A stretch of 38,593 nt of DNA, taken from assembly GCA_958439725.1 (NCBI GenBank), contig CAUBWJ010000020.1, forward strand, positions 1-38,593. The letters run 5' to 3'. Below the pieces are notes generated by a model, which worked only from the letters and a program-made list of their open reading frames with translations, had not been told where the DNA came from and made no database searches. Shown in pieces: positions 1-9,106 of the stretch (positions are counted from its first letter, which is position 1; each line of letters starts with the position of its first letter). The position numbers were made by a program, and so were the translations under genes. Source of the DNA: an uncultured Muribaculaceae bacterium. Lineage in GTDB: Bacteria; Bacteroidota; Bacteroidia; Bacteroidales; Muribaculaceae.

Positions 1-504
1 AGTGGTATCGTCAGCGTAAGTGCCGGTGTGCAGATCGGAGATCTGGGCTATGGTGAGACCGTCGAACCTCTCCGGTAAATCTGGCACAACAATCTCCACT
101 TCGTTAACCTCGATTCTGAATCTGTTGATGAGAGCGCCCCACCACATTCCTGCAAAAATAATTGCCGCAAGCGATATCCCGATAATGCTCAGAGGACGCC
201 ATTGCTTGCTTCTCCATATCTTGGGCAAAAAGGATATGATGTCGAACAGCGCAGCTATTAATTTAGCGGTGGAAAAGGAAAGAAAGATGAACCCCGACCA
301 CATCATGAACCTTACGTTCGCGTCGGTCTGTCCTTTGGATATGGTGTGGAATCCCAGGAATAAAAGGATATAGAGAAAAATGGAGACTGCGGCGTAAGTA
401 ATGGACAAATATTTTTTACGACTGTGGCGCAGGCGCAAAAACAAATAAATGTCACATAATACAACGAGACAAAGCACGATGCCTAAGAAACCGGGGATTC
501 TCAT
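1..504 (-). CDS. Metallophosphoesterase with N-terminal membrane region (partial)
   Basis: The frame runs off the left edge of the window; 168 residues from the start codon are visible. The N-terminal part has about four hydrophobic segments (near residues 5-24, 35-52, 66-90 and 104-127). A soluble part then begins with a Pro-Asp-Leu-Pro stretch and the sequence IAQISDLHTG, where D157-x-H159 is the first metal-binding motif of calcineurin-like phosphoesterases. This layout matches the YkuE/YaeI-like membrane metallophosphoesterases, some of which act on lipid A precursors or other lipids; the substrate here is unknown. The start follows the upstream acyltransferase stop by 16 bases, so the two are probably co-transcribed. 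The remaining metal ligands lie outside the window. Confidence 0.8.
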   Translation of the reverse strand, partial: MRIPGFLGIVLCLVVLCDIYLFLRLRHSRKKYLSITYAAVSIFLYILLFLGFHTISKGQTDANVRFMMWSGFIFLSFSTAKLIAALFDIISFLPKIWRSKQWRPLSIIGISLAAIIFAGMWWGALINRFRIEVNEVEIVVPDLPERFDGLTIAQISDLHTGTYADDTT

Positions 505-520
505 TTGTAGGATGGGCCTT

Positions 521-1702
521 TCAGTCAGGTATTACAGTGCCGCATCTTTTGCCGGAGGCGGCAATCTTGTTTTTTAGCGGGTTGAAATACATTGTAAGCA
601 TCATTTCCCGCATATAATCGCGATCCATTACTGAAACACTGTCAAGACGAACCTTGTCAAGCTGCTGTTCTATGTAGTTCTGGAAGCTGTGGAGTTCTTC
701 TTCCGTATACTCTGCGTGGTATTCCTGATTGTGGTGCAGGAGGTCGTGAGCAATATAATTGATGGGGAAAATCTTGTAGTTGGAATGAATCTCGCAGTCG
801 ATTGCCGAGCAAACGCTTTTCAGAATCTCAGCCTTATCGGTATCAGCAGGAAGTTTCGTGAGGAAATCATTGATGCCGCGACCAATCTGGAAATGCACTC
901 TTCCCTTCGGCTGCAGAAGTCCGGTCTCCATACTGAGCAAATCGTCGTGAGGCGATTTTTTGAATGCGGGATCCAGGCGTTTCAGCAGGAACTCGGTGGC
1001 CTTCAGATAGTCGTTGGGGTCATACTCGTATGAAATAGCCACCGGTATTATATTGGCGCTGATGATATTTTCAAGCAATGTCCCTCCGCCCTCAAGGCCT
1101 ATCATTTTGATAAGGCTCTCCTGCGTTACATCATTAGAGTCCTTTGCGCGGCCTTCACGCTGTGCAATCCACAGGCTTTCATGCTTCTGGTTGATACAGT
1201 AATGTATATATGCCGAGAGCTGTTTTGCAGCTGTAAGCGCCTGAGTGATTTTTAGATTGCGCTTTACTATAAAGCTTTTGTTGAGCTTTACCAAATCGGT
1301 GATCCAGTCATAAATCAACAGGTTGTTGCCTATTGCGACTTCCGATGTGGGGAAGTCGTGGGTCAGGAAGCAATAGTTGAGAAAGGATGCGTCGAGCACG
1401 ATATCACGGTGGTTCGACATGAAAGTATAGCTTTGGTCGTGGCTGATGTTGTGAAGACCGCCGCAGGTGATGCCCGAGGTGGTGCGTTTTGCAAGCATTC
1501 CGAGGAAGGAACGCATCACTTTGCTCTGAAACTCGTCGCCGTCCTTGACGCTCAGAAGCACTTTTACAAATTCAGGATAGTCTACATCGGGCATAACATA
1601 TCTTACCGCATGCTCGAACCCTTCTTCGTGGACAAGATGCGCCATTCTTTCCTTGAATTCCTCCTGCCCGTAAGGGGCTATATCGCTGAAATCATATTCC
1701 AT
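521..1702 (-). CDS. 1-acyl-sn-glycerol-3-phosphate acyltransferase-like protein
   Basis: This 393-residue protein carries a PlsC-like acyltransferase signature: NHRDIVLD at residues 97-104, a variant of the NHxxxxD motif, and REGRAKD at 182-188, in place of the usual PEGTRS. Proteins of this length with this altered motif occur in Bacteroidetes and are usually annotated as lysophosphatidate acyltransferases; the true acceptor is not established. No transmembrane helix is obvious. The frame can be opened at a TTG at 1708, but I chose the ATG at 1702 because the TTG overlaps a promoter-like sequence and has no start-site support. It is the first gene of a short minus-strand unit with the metallophosphoesterase downstream, which fits a role in membrane lipid synthesis. 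Confidence 0.75.
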   Translation of the reverse strand: MEYDFSDIAPYGQEEFKERMAHLVHEEGFEHAVRYVMPDVDYPEFVKVLLSVKDGDEFQSKVMRSFLGMLAKRTTSGITCGGLHNISHDQSYTFMSNHRDIVLDASFLNYCFLTHDFPTSEVAIGNNLLIYDWITDLVKLNKSFIVKRNLKITQALTAAKQLSAYIHYCINQKHESLWIAQREGRAKDSNDVTQESLIKMIGLEGGGTLLENIISANIIPVAISYEYDPNDYLKATEFLLKRLDPAFKKSPHDDLLSMETGLLQPKGRVHFQIGRGINDFLTKLPADTDKAEILKSVCSAIDCEIHSNYKIFPINYIAHDLLHHNQEYHAEYTEEELHSFQNYIEQQLDKVRLDSVSVMDRDYMREMMLTMYFNPLKNKIAASGKRCGTVIPD

Positions 1703-1754
1703 ATTCAAATCTAATCAGTAGTTCGTAAATAACCGTTAGAAGTCTATTATTATC

Positions 1755-1762
1755 CAAAGGTA
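1755..1762 (-). promoter_or_regulatory. Bacteroidetes-type -7 element for the acyltransferase gene
   Basis: Read on the minus strand the sequence is TACCTTTG, matching TAnnTTTG, about 53 bases before the ATG at 1702. No TTG at the expected -33 spacing was seen. Confidence 0.45.
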
Positions 1763-1839
1763 ACGATTATAATCAAGTAAAATAAAATTCTTAATGTTAT
1801 TTAAGATAATGCACGAAAAGGCTCCAAACGTGTAACGAC

Positions 1840-2940
1840 TCAGCTTTCCGTTCCGGAATTACTAATTCCTGTTGCTCCGGTATAAACCCTCCAGCGCTCA
1901 ATCATAGATTGCATATCAGCAGGAATTTCAGATGAAAAGAACATTTCCTTCCGCGTGCGGGGGTGAATAAAGCCGAGGGTGCGTGCGTGGAGTGCCTGAC
2001 GGGGACAGATCTTAAAGCAGTTTTCCACGAACTGGCGGTATTTAGCCGTTCGCTCCCCCCGGAGTATCTCATCGCCTCCATAGCGGGAATCGTTGAGAAG
2101 GGGATGCCCTATATGCTTCATGTGTACACGAATCTGGTGCGTGCGTCCCGTTTCAAGAACGCATTTTACCACAGAGACATATCCAAGTTTCTCTATTACG
2201 CTGTAATTGGTAGCCGCATGCTTTCCTTCAGAGCCGTCGGGAAACACTGTCATCTGCAGTCTGTCCTTCGGATTTCTGCCGATGTTCCCTTCGATTCTGC
2301 CGCTTTCTGGCGAGGGTATCCCCCAGACCACGGCTACATATTCCCTTCGGGTGGTTTTCTCGAAGAACTGTTTGCCGAGAAATGTCTTGGCGTCAGGATT
2401 CTTGGCTATGACCAAAAGTCCGGAGGTGTCTTTGTCTATGCGGTGTACAAGTCCGAGGCGAGGGTCGTTGACGTCGTAATTCGGGTTATTTCTGAAGTGC
2501 CAGGCGAGTGCATTGACAAGTGTACCGCTGTAATTGCCATGACCCGGGTGCACAACGAGGCCCGGCTGCTTGTTGACTACAAGCACATCCTCGTCCTCAT
2601 AAACTATGTCCAACGGAATGTCTTCGGCTATTATCTCGAAGTCGTATCTCGGGCGATCCATCACCACGCTTACCACATCGAGAGGTTTCACGCGGTAATT
2701 GCTTTTTACCGGTTTGCCGTTCACAAGTATGCAGCCGGCTTCGGCCGCCTGTTGGATTCTGTTGCGGGAAGACCGCTGAAGTCTTTCCACCAGAAACTTA
2801 TCGACGCGAAGAAGTTGCTGTCCCCTGTCGGCCACGAAGCGAAAATGCTCGTAGAGCTCGCATTCCTCGCCGTCTTCGACAGTGGCCGATAATTCGTCGT
2901 CCGGTATGATGGGCTCCTGGGACTCTAAAGATACTTCCAT
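1840..2940 (-). CDS. rluD: RluD-family 23S rRNA pseudouridine synthase
   Basis: The 366-residue protein has an acidic N-terminal extension, an S4 RNA-binding domain (about residues 43-95), and a pseudouridine synthase domain. The conserved motif HRIDKDTSGLLVIAKN starts at residue 166, and D169 is the expected catalytic aspartate. A second family motif, RTHQIRVHMKHIGHPLLND, follows. RluD-type enzymes convert uridines in helix 69 of 23S rRNA to pseudouridine; the family also includes RluA and RluC, so the exact target is inferred. Its ATG overlaps the stop codon of the PASTA-protein gene by one base (TAATG), which implies translational coupling. Confidence 0.92.
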   Translation of the reverse strand: MEVSLESQEPIIPDDELSATVEDGEECELYEHFRFVADRGQQLLRVDKFLVERLQRSSRNRIQQAAEAGCILVNGKPVKSNYRVKPLDVVSVVMDRPRYDFEIIAEDIPLDIVYEDEDVLVVNKQPGLVVHPGHGNYSGTLVNALAWHFRNNPNYDVNDPRLGLVHRIDKDTSGLLVIAKNPDAKTFLGKQFFEKTTRREYVAVVWGIPSPESGRIEGNIGRNPKDRLQMTVFPDGSEGKHAATNYSVIEKLGYVSVVKCVLETGRTHQIRVHMKHIGHPLLNDSRYGGDEILRGERTAKYRQFVENCFKICPRQALHARTLGFIHPRTRKEMFFSSEIPADMQSMIERWRVYTGATGISNSGTES

Positions 2941-3563
2941 TACAAAAGGTCAACTTGTTCTACCGGTTCTGCGGATAAAGAAGCGGAATCAGGCATGACA
3001 TTGCCATCGCCTACTTCAAGCACAATATGGGAATCGACGGCGATTCTCACGCCGGCTGATAACGGCACTCCATTACGGGTGGCTTTGAGGACAAGATCCT
3101 TAAAATCCGACGGTACCATTCTTACGGTTATGTTGTTGATTCCAAGACCCTGCAGGGATGACTGTGCCTGACGGAGAGAGATATCCGTCAGATTGGGGAT
3201 GGTTACGGATTTAGGGCTGAACGCATTTATGGTCACGTAAATGAGGCGCCCATCCTTAACTTTTGTTCCAACCTTGGGATTCTGTTCAACCACGGTTCCG
3301 GGACGCGTGGAGGTATCGTATATAGAGTCGGTGAGTTCTACGGTGAATCCTTCGTTAACCAAAGTGTTTCTTGCATCCTGAAAACTTTTGCCTTTTACGT
3401 CGGGCACAACAAGATATTCACCATGATGAGTCCATGAGTCAAGCCACAGTGTGGCAATCCAGAGAATTACAATTCCTACGCCACACATGATAAGTAGATT
3501 GACAAGCACCTTATACCAAAGGCGGTCGGAGCGTTTGACTGTCGGCTTATTTTCGGTATTCAC
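2940..3563 (-). CDS. PASTA-domain membrane protein
   Basis: The protein has 207 residues. A short cytoplasmic N-terminus precedes one transmembrane helix (about residues 19-43). Two PASTA repeats follow, at about 50-113 (starting VVPDVKGKSFQDA) and 117-186 (starting VTIPNLTDISLRQA). PASTA domains often bind peptidoglycan or beta-lactam-like ligands in penicillin-binding proteins and PknB-type kinases. Here neither kinase nor transpeptidase domain is attached, so the protein may be a stand-alone cell-wall sensor or an assembly factor. The gene sits directly before rluD and overlaps it by one base; PASTA protein next to rluD is an arrangement I recall from Bacteroidetes genomes. Confidence 0.88.
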   Translation of the reverse strand: MNTENKPTVKRSDRLWYKVLVNLLIMCGVGIVILWIATLWLDSWTHHGEYLVVPDVKGKSFQDARNTLVNEGFTVELTDSIYDTSTRPGTVVEQNPKVGTKVKDGRLIYVTINAFSPKSVTIPNLTDISLRQAQSSLQGLGINNITVRMVPSDFKDLVLKATRNGVPLSAGVRIAVDSHIVLEVGDGNVMPDSASLSAEPVEQVDLL

Positions 3564-3628
3564 TTAAATTTCAGTATAAATGGTATGAATTAGGAACGAG
3601 CTTGAAGAGTTAATTTCTTCGGCTGGTG

Positions 3629-3636
3629 CAAAATTA
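3629..3636 (-). promoter_or_regulatory. Promoter -7 element for the PASTA/rluD operon
   Basis: The minus strand reads TAATTTTG, a perfect TAnnTTTG, about 66 bases before the PASTA-protein start. The -33 box is not clear. Confidence 0.5.
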
Positions 3637-3804
3637 CATAAAATTTCCAAAAGCACACAGAATGCAGCAAAACTACTGCTAAAAGAGATATGGAGAGAGT
3701 TGTGCCAAGTCTATTTTGTGATAAAATATGTGATATGATTAGTGGCTGATGCAAACATTCATCAAAAAAAGTGGGGAACAGGCCGAAATATAGAATATTA
3801 TTAT

Positions 3805-3812
3805 TACCTTTG
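3805..3812 (+). promoter_or_regulatory. Promoter -7 element for rpsP
   Basis: TACCTTTG matches TAnnTTTG and lies 43 bases before the rpsP ATG. No good TTG is present at the -33 position, so the promoter may be activator-dependent or use a weak upstream box. Confidence 0.5.
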
Positions 3813-3854
3813 CGGCCGAAAACAATACAAAACCAAATTTAATTAACTAATTTA

Positions 3855-4406
3855 ATGGCAACAAAAATCAGATTACAGCGTCATGGTCGCAAGAACTATG
3901 CGTTTTATCCCATTGTAATCGCCGATAGCAGGGCACCACGAGATGGTAAGTTTATTGAAAGGATAGGTTCCTATAATCCGAACACTAATCCTGCTACAAT
4001 AACATTAAACTTCGAACGGGCTTTGTATTGGTTGAACGTAGGCGCACAGCCCACCGACACAGCTCGCGCTATTCTTTCCAACGAAGGCGTGCTTCTGATG
4101 AAGCATCTTCAGGGTGGCGTGAAGAAAGGTGCATTCGACGAGGCTGAGGCACAGCGTCGTTTCGAGGCCTGGAAGCAGAAGAAGCAGGCATCTGTAGATG
4201 CAAAGCGTTCTTCCATGGCTGACAAGAAGGAGCAGGAGCTCAAGCAGCGTCTTGCCGACGAGCAGGCCAAGAATGCCGCCAAGGCAGAGGCCGTAGCCAA
4301 GAAGAAGGCTGAAATAGCCGCCGCAAAGGCTGCCGAGGCAGCTGAAGCAGCCGCTGCTGAAGCTGCAAACGAGGCTCCCGCCGAAGAGGCACCCGCCGCT
4401 GAATAA
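3855..4406 (+). CDS. rpsP: 30S ribosomal protein S16 with long Ala/Glu/Lys tail
   Basis: Residues 1 to about 85 are a standard S16 (MATKIRLQRHGRKNYAFYPI, then RDGKFIERIGSYNP). S16 is an assembly protein of the 30S subunit body. The normal protein is about 80-90 residues, whereas this one has 183. The extra C-terminal half is first rich in Lys and Glu (a probable helix or coiled coil, about residues 95-150) and ends in an Ala/Glu/Pro-rich tail (about 150-183). Extended S16 proteins are typical of Bacteroidetes. The gene stands alone, with its own promoter and a strong terminator 35 bases after the stop. Confidence 0.95.
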   Translation: MATKIRLQRHGRKNYAFYPIVIADSRAPRDGKFIERIGSYNPNTNPATITLNFERALYWLNVGAQPTDTARAILSNEGVLLMKHLQGGVKKGAFDEAEAQRRFEAWKQKKQASVDAKRSSMADKKEQELKQRLADEQAKNAAKAEAVAKKKAEIAAAKAAEAAEAAAAEAANEAPAEEAPAAE

Positions 4407-4440
4407 AATCAGCGATAAGGTAAAGCTTACAGAATCAGAC

Positions 4441-4472
4441 GAGGTCGCACCTGATGGTGTGGCCTCTTTTGT
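4441..4472 (+). terminator. Rho-independent terminator of rpsP
   Basis: An 11-bp stem (4441-4451 with 4456-4466, two G-U pairs) with loop TGAT is followed directly by TTTT and further T-rich sequence. Confidence 0.85.
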
Positions 4473-4545
4473 TGTCGATTTATCGTCTGTTATTGCGGGC
4501 CGACTGTGAGGGCTGCTGTCATTGTTTACATTTATCCCGGATATA

Positions 4546-4575
4546 TTGTGCAATGGCGAAAATTCATTAAATTTG
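4546..4575 (+). promoter_or_regulatory. Promoter of glnS
   Basis: TTG at 4546-4548, a 19-base spacer and TAAATTTG at 4568-4575 form a complete Bacteroidetes sigma-ABfr-type promoter. The ATG of glnS is 33 bases downstream of the -7 box. Confidence 0.75.
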
Positions 4576-4608
4576 CACCATTAAAAACCAAAACAAATAC
4601 TCAACAAA

Positions 4609-6312
4609 ATGTCGGAAAAGGAAATTGAAATAACCGAAGAGAAAAAAGGGTTGAACTTTGTGGAACAGATAGTTTGGGACGATCTGCAGGCCGGAAAGAA
4701 CGGAGGCAGACTCAATACGCGTTTCCCCCCGGAACCCAACGGTTATCTCCATATAGGTCACGCAAAGGCGATATGCATGGATTTTGGCGTTGCCGAAAAA
4801 TTCGGAGGTACATGTAATCTCAGGTTTGACGATACCAATCCGGCCAAAGAAGATGTAGAGTATGTTGATTCCATAAAGGAGGATATACATTGGCTCGGTT
4901 TTGACTGGGGTGACCGCGAATACTATGCGAGCGATTACTTCCCGAAGCTTTATGACCTTGCCGTCCGCCTTATTAAAGAGGGGAAAGCTTATGTTGACGA
5001 CCAGACCTCAGAGGAAATCGCTGCCCAGAAGGGAACTCCTACGGAACCGGGAACCGAAAGCCCGTTCAGAAACCGTACGCCCGAGGAGAATCTCGATCTT
5101 TTCGAGAGAATGAATAAAGGAGAGTTTGAGGAGGGTTCGAGAGTGCTTCGTGCCAAAATAGATATGGCAAACCCCAACATGCACTTCCGCGACCCCATCA
5201 TGTATCGAATAATCAAATATCCCCACCATAGGACCGGCAATACATGGAACGTCTATCCCATGTATGATTTCGCACATGGCCAGAGCGATTATTTCGAAGG
5301 TGTGACACATTCAATCTGCACACTGGAGTTTGAAGTGCATCGTCCGCTTTACGAATATTTTGTAAAGGAGCTTGCTGATGAAAGCTACTGTCCCCGACAG
5401 ATAGAATTCAACCGCCTGAACCTCACATATACAGTGATGAGCAAGCGCAAGCTGCTTCAGCTCGTCAAGGAAGGGCTGGTGAGCGGCTGGGACGATCCCC
5501 GCATGCCCACTTTGAGCGGTATGCGCCGTCGTGGATTCACACCTCGTTCAATCCGTAATTTCGTTGACCGTATCGGTTATACGAAGTATGAGGCCCTCAA
5601 CGACATCTCACTTCTTGAGCACGCAGTGCGTGAGGATCTGAATGCCATATCCACCCGAGGAATGGCTGTAATCAATCCGGTCAAGCTCGTGATAACCAAC
5701 TATCCTGAGGGTAAGACCGAAATGGTTGAGATGGAAAATAATCCGGAGAATCCTGAAGAAGGAGTTCATTCCATGCCGTTTAGCCGGGAAATTTATATCG
5801 AGAGAGAGGATTTCATGGAAAATCCCCCGAAGAAATTCTTCCGCCTCGCCCCGGAAGCTGAGGTAAGGCTCAAAGGCGCATACATAGTCAAATGCACCGG
5901 TGTGGTTAAAGATGAGGAAGGTAATATCACTGAAATCCAATGTACCTACGATCCGGAAACCCGAAGCGGAATGCCCGGCAGCATGAGGAAAGTAAAAGGT
6001 ACTCTCCATTGGGTATCCGCCTCCCATGCCGTTGATGCCACCGCCCGAATCTACGACAGGCTTTTTGCCGTCGAGAATCCCGGTGCAGAGACCGAACGCG
6101 ATTTCCGTGAACTTCTGAATCCGGATTCCCTGAAAGTAGTAGAGCACATAAAGATTGAGCCTTTCCTGGCGGAAAACGCTGTTCCAGGTTCGCATTTCCA
6201 GTTCCAGCGAATCGGTTATTTCACTCCCGATAAGGACTCCAAGCCCGGCAATCTGGTGTTTAACCGCACTATTGCCCTTAAGGACAGCTGGGAAAAATCA
6301 CAGAAGAAATAA
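4609..6312 (+). CDS. glnS: Glutaminyl-tRNA synthetase
   Basis: This class I synthetase joins glutamine to tRNA(Gln). The HIGH signature lies in PEPNGYLHIGHAK (HIGH at residues 48-51), and the KMSKS equivalent is VMSKRKL at 276-282, the form typical of bacterial GlnRS. The catalytic core (about 35-340) is followed by the two beta-barrel anticodon-binding domains up to residue 567. This is the normal length of a GlnRS, and the close VMSKRKL motif separates it from GluRS. Its presence suggests that the organism charges tRNA(Gln) directly. A TPR-protein gene starts two bases after the stop and is probably co-translated. Confidence 0.96.
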   Translation: MSEKEIEITEEKKGLNFVEQIVWDDLQAGKNGGRLNTRFPPEPNGYLHIGHAKAICMDFGVAEKFGGTCNLRFDDTNPAKEDVEYVDSIKEDIHWLGFDWGDREYYASDYFPKLYDLAVRLIKEGKAYVDDQTSEEIAAQKGTPTEPGTESPFRNRTPEENLDLFERMNKGEFEEGSRVLRAKIDMANPNMHFRDPIMYRIIKYPHHRTGNTWNVYPMYDFAHGQSDYFEGVTHSICTLEFEVHRPLYEYFVKELADESYCPRQIEFNRLNLTYTVMSKRKLLQLVKEGLVSGWDDPRMPTLSGMRRRGFTPRSIRNFVDRIGYTKYEALNDISLLEHAVREDLNAISTRGMAVINPVKLVITNYPEGKTEMVEMENNPENPEEGVHSMPFSREIYIEREDFMENPPKKFFRLAPEAEVRLKGAYIVKCTGVVKDEEGNITEIQCTYDPETRSGMPGSMRKVKGTLHWVSASHAVDATARIYDRLFAVENPGAETERDFRELLNPDSLKVVEHIKIEPFLAENAVPGSHFQFQRIGYFTPDKDSKPGNLVFNRTIALKDSWEKSQKK

Positions 6313-6314
6313 AT

Positions 6315-7730
6315 ATGAGCGGTCTTGACGGACAACTGCCCGCAGATAAACTTTACAGGAAATTTCTCGAGACACCTGAGACTCTTCGCGCAGATAGCTT
6401 CAGTGATGAAGATTTGCTGTGTGTCTACGATTATGCGTCGGACGTATATGACGAAGCTACTCAGGAATCTGTGCTTGAGATAGCCCGAAGTATCTATCCC
6501 GACGACGAGGAGTTTCTTGTGAGGCGCGCGTATTATCTTATCCCGTCGGAAGACGGCGAGGAGATAAGGAAAATAGTGGACGAATTACCGGATGAGTCTT
6601 TTCACAGATATATTCTCCTTACCCGTCTGGATATGGAGAATAATGAGGGCGCTCGAGAAAAGATGTTCAAAATGCTTTTTAAGGCGCCCAAAAAGAGCCT
6701 CGATGATGAAATGGTTATAAGATTTTTTGAGACCATCGATACCGAGGATGAACTCGACCGTATACTCGACAGCCAGCAGAAAATAGAGGAAAGATGCATG
6801 TATCGCGATACATTCCTTTATGAACTCGCTATATGCTGCAATGATTTTCACAGATACGAAAGGTCTCTCGCAATAGCCCGCACTTTGACCTCCATTGACC
6901 CGTTTGAAGCTAAATTCTGGTTTCTTCAGTCAAGCATTGAAGGTTATGGACTTTCTGATTTTGAGAGCGCGTCAAGTGATGCCAATTATGCGCTTGCCAT
7001 ATCTCCCGATTTCGACCAGGCCAAAATCCTTCTTGCATATATTACGCTTGCCCATGGCGGTGATTATGATAAAGCAATGGTATTGCTTGACGAGGTTCTG
7101 GAAATGGATGTCAACAATAATGACTCCATGGTGCTCGGAGCTCTTTTGGCCTTGCAATCCGGCAACGTGGAGCGTCTGATTGATTATAGCGAAAAAATTC
7201 AGGCATCAGGCTTGGATAATGCTGCTAAAATAGCTTTTGAAATTCTTTTTGATTCAAAGAATATAGACAAAGTAAAGGGTATCAAACTTTCAGATCTGTT
7301 CCTTCTTTTCACGGAGAGACTACCAATTGAGATGTCGGCTGAAAAGATGATTGAATCAGGAGAGTTTTCACATGAAGTCATGGCCGCACTCCTTATACTC
7401 GGCTCCAAGGCTGAGAGAACGGATAATTTGGCAAGCCGCCTTCTGATTGCCGAACAGCTTGATCTTGCCGGAAGCTATGAAAATGTGATAAGGCTCGTAC
7501 AGGATAATCTGACCAACCTTGTGTCTTTCGATATCAACGGACTCGGATTACTATATTTCTACTCAAAAGCCGGCATTGCAACTGGAAGCAAGAAGCACGT
7601 GAAATCAGATCTCGAATTTATAATTAAGGTGGCAGAAGAGGCAGAGAAGTCATCTCTGTTCTTTATGGAAAGAATGAAACTGCGAGGACTTATCGGTGAA
7701 ATCGAAAAACTTTACGCCGATAATTATTAA
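6315..7730 (+). CDS. TPR-like repeat protein of unknown function
   Basis: The 471-residue protein has no signal peptide or membrane helix and should be cytoplasmic. Its composition is acidic and helical. Tetratricopeptide-like helical pairs are visible, for example around residues 190-290 (AKFWFLQSSIEGYGLSDFES, then ISPDFDQAKILLAYITLAHG). TPR proteins act as scaffolds for protein contacts; no enzyme motif is visible, so no specific job can be given. The start is two bases after the glnS stop, which implies co-expression with glnS. It ends 11 bases before the convergent MBL-hydrolase gene, and no terminator hairpin is seen between them. Confidence 0.75.
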   Translation: MSGLDGQLPADKLYRKFLETPETLRADSFSDEDLLCVYDYASDVYDEATQESVLEIARSIYPDDEEFLVRRAYYLIPSEDGEEIRKIVDELPDESFHRYILLTRLDMENNEGAREKMFKMLFKAPKKSLDDEMVIRFFETIDTEDELDRILDSQQKIEERCMYRDTFLYELAICCNDFHRYERSLAIARTLTSIDPFEAKFWFLQSSIEGYGLSDFESASSDANYALAISPDFDQAKILLAYITLAHGGDYDKAMVLLDEVLEMDVNNNDSMVLGALLALQSGNVERLIDYSEKIQASGLDNAAKIAFEILFDSKNIDKVKGIKLSDLFLLFTERLPIEMSAEKMIESGEFSHEVMAALLILGSKAERTDNLASRLLIAEQLDLAGSYENVIRLVQDNLTNLVSFDINGLGLLYFYSKAGIATGSKKHVKSDLEFIIKVAEEAEKSSLFFMERMKLRGLIGEIEKLYADNY

Positions 7731-7741
7731 GGCTTAGGTGC

Positions 7742-8383
7742 TCAAAGATAGGGATTGTAATCCTTTTCGTAAGCAATAGTGGTTTTAGGCCCGTGACCCG
7801 GATATACAGTGGTTTGGGGCGGCAGACTCAGTAATTTTGATGTCACGCTTCTGATAAGCTGTGACTGATTTCCTCCCGCAAGATCAGTGCGGCCTATGCT
7901 TCCTTTAAAAAGGGAATCACCTGTAAAGACCATTGATGAGCCGGGACAGTAGAATGAAATTCCGCCGGGAGAGTGGCCTGGCGTAATGATGGCCTCAAGA
8001 TACTCCTTTCCGAGATAGAATTTCTCGTCCTCAGTTATGGGGAAATCAATCGTGAGGGGAGAGGGTTCAGGCATCCTGAGCCGGAACATTCGTGCCTGGG
8101 CAGCGCGCTGTTTTCCTAAAAAATCATCGGCCTCTGAGGAATGGAGGCCAATTTTGTATTTAGACTCTATATACTCGATTCCGAAAGTGTGGTCGATGTG
8201 AAGGTGGGTACAGAGCAGGTATTTCAGTTTCAGACCATGCTGCGTGACAAATGAAACGAATGCCTCGCACTCGCTTGCATCGGACATTGCAGGGTCGATC
8301 ACTGCCGCTTCTTTTGAGAGGGCATCCCAGACAAGATATGTATTTACGCCGAAAAGGCTGAATTCAAAAGATTTTACTTCCAA
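7742..8383 (-). CDS. MBL-fold metallo-hydrolase (glyoxalase II-like)
   Basis: The 213-residue protein has the metallo-beta-lactamase fold signature THLHIDH (H60, H62, D64, H65). Further metal-site motifs are TPGHSPGG, FTGDSLFKGSIGRTDL and YPGHGP. This pattern is that of the GloB/YcbL group, which hydrolyses S-lactoylglutathione-type or other thioesters. Without the C-terminal substrate-binding domain of classical glyoxalase II, the substrate stays open. The gene lies 15 bases after rsmG and is probably transcribed with it. Confidence 0.88.
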   Translation of the reverse strand: MEVKSFEFSLFGVNTYLVWDALSKEAAVIDPAMSDASECEAFVSFVTQHGLKLKYLLCTHLHIDHTFGIEYIESKYKIGLHSSEADDFLGKQRAAQARMFRLRMPEPSPLTIDFPITEDEKFYLGKEYLEAIITPGHSPGGISFYCPGSSMVFTGDSLFKGSIGRTDLAGGNQSQLIRSVTSKLLSLPPQTTVYPGHGPKTTIAYEKDYNPYL

Positions 8384-8398
8384 GGCAGACCATTTTTT

Positions 8399-9019
8399 TT
8401 AAAGTGCGACATAAAGGAGATACTTATCCGCGAAATATTCTTCAGGGATTAGAGTCTCCAAGGGAACTTCCAGTACCGGACGCTTGACCGCGGCAATTTC
8501 CGAGCCGAGATCTCCGCCCTTAAGACATAACAATCCATTGGGAATTGCGTTTAAGGACTCGCCGGAAATATTTTTGCGGACGAGTGGCACCAGCGAATCA
8601 AGGCGCATTACCGCCCGGCTTACAACGAAGTCATATTTCTGACGGCATTCACCGATATCTCCGTGCTGGAAGCTGACGTTTTTCAATCCGATGCGAGATG
8701 CTATGTCGGAAGCCACTTTAATTTTCTTACCTATACGGTCTATGAGATGAAAATCGCACTGGGGCCACATTATTGCCAGAGGGATTCCCGGGAATCCTCC
8801 GCCGGTACCCATGTCGAGGAAGTGTGTGCCGTCAACCGGCGAAAGGAACTTGGCAATTGAAAGCGAATGGAGTACGTGGTGGAGATACAGATTCGCGATA
8901 TCTTTCCGGGATATCACGTTTATTTTATCGTTCCATTCGGAATACAGGTCATAGAGTTTACCGAACTGCTCCTGTTGCTGCGGGGACAGCTGTGGGAAAT
9001 ATTTGTTTATCGATTCCAT
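8399..9019 (-). CDS. rsmG: 16S rRNA (guanine-527-N7)-methyltransferase RsmG
   Basis: The 206-residue protein has the RsmG/GidB signature. The N-terminal helices contain YSEWNDKINVISRKD and LYLHHVLHSLS, and the SAM-binding motif is FLDMGTGGGFPGIPLAI, followed by HLIDRIGKKIKV and FVVSRAV. The enzyme methylates N7 of G527 in 16S rRNA using SAM; loss of it is known to give low-level streptomycin resistance in several bacteria. It is the first gene of a two-gene minus-strand unit and is divergent from the CvfB-like gene. Confidence 0.95.
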   Translation of the reverse strand: MESINKYFPQLSPQQQEQFGKLYDLYSEWNDKINVISRKDIANLYLHHVLHSLSIAKFLSPVDGTHFLDMGTGGGFPGIPLAIMWPQCDFHLIDRIGKKIKVASDIASRIGLKNVSFQHGDIGECRQKYDFVVSRAVMRLDSLVPLVRKNISGESLNAIPNGLLCLKGGDLGSEIAAVKRPVLEVPLETLIPEEYFADKYLLYVAL

Positions 9020-9078
9020 ACACTATAGGTAAGGTTTGAATGCTCGAATAGTTTGGTGCAAATATCGGAACAATTTGT

Positions 9079-9086
9079 TAATTTTG
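9079..9086 (+). promoter_or_regulatory. Promoter -7 element for the cvfB-like gene
   Basis: TAATTTTG matches TAnnTTTG. Transcription would start near 9093, just inside a possible TTG-initiated extension (9095). This favours the ATG at 9107 as the real start. Confidence 0.5.
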
Positions 9087-9106
9087 AGAAATAATTGGAA
9101 ATACTG

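Noticed and set aside
2940..3563. PASTA protein as part of a Ser/Thr kinase system.
   Set aside because: No kinase domain is in the protein or its neighbours.
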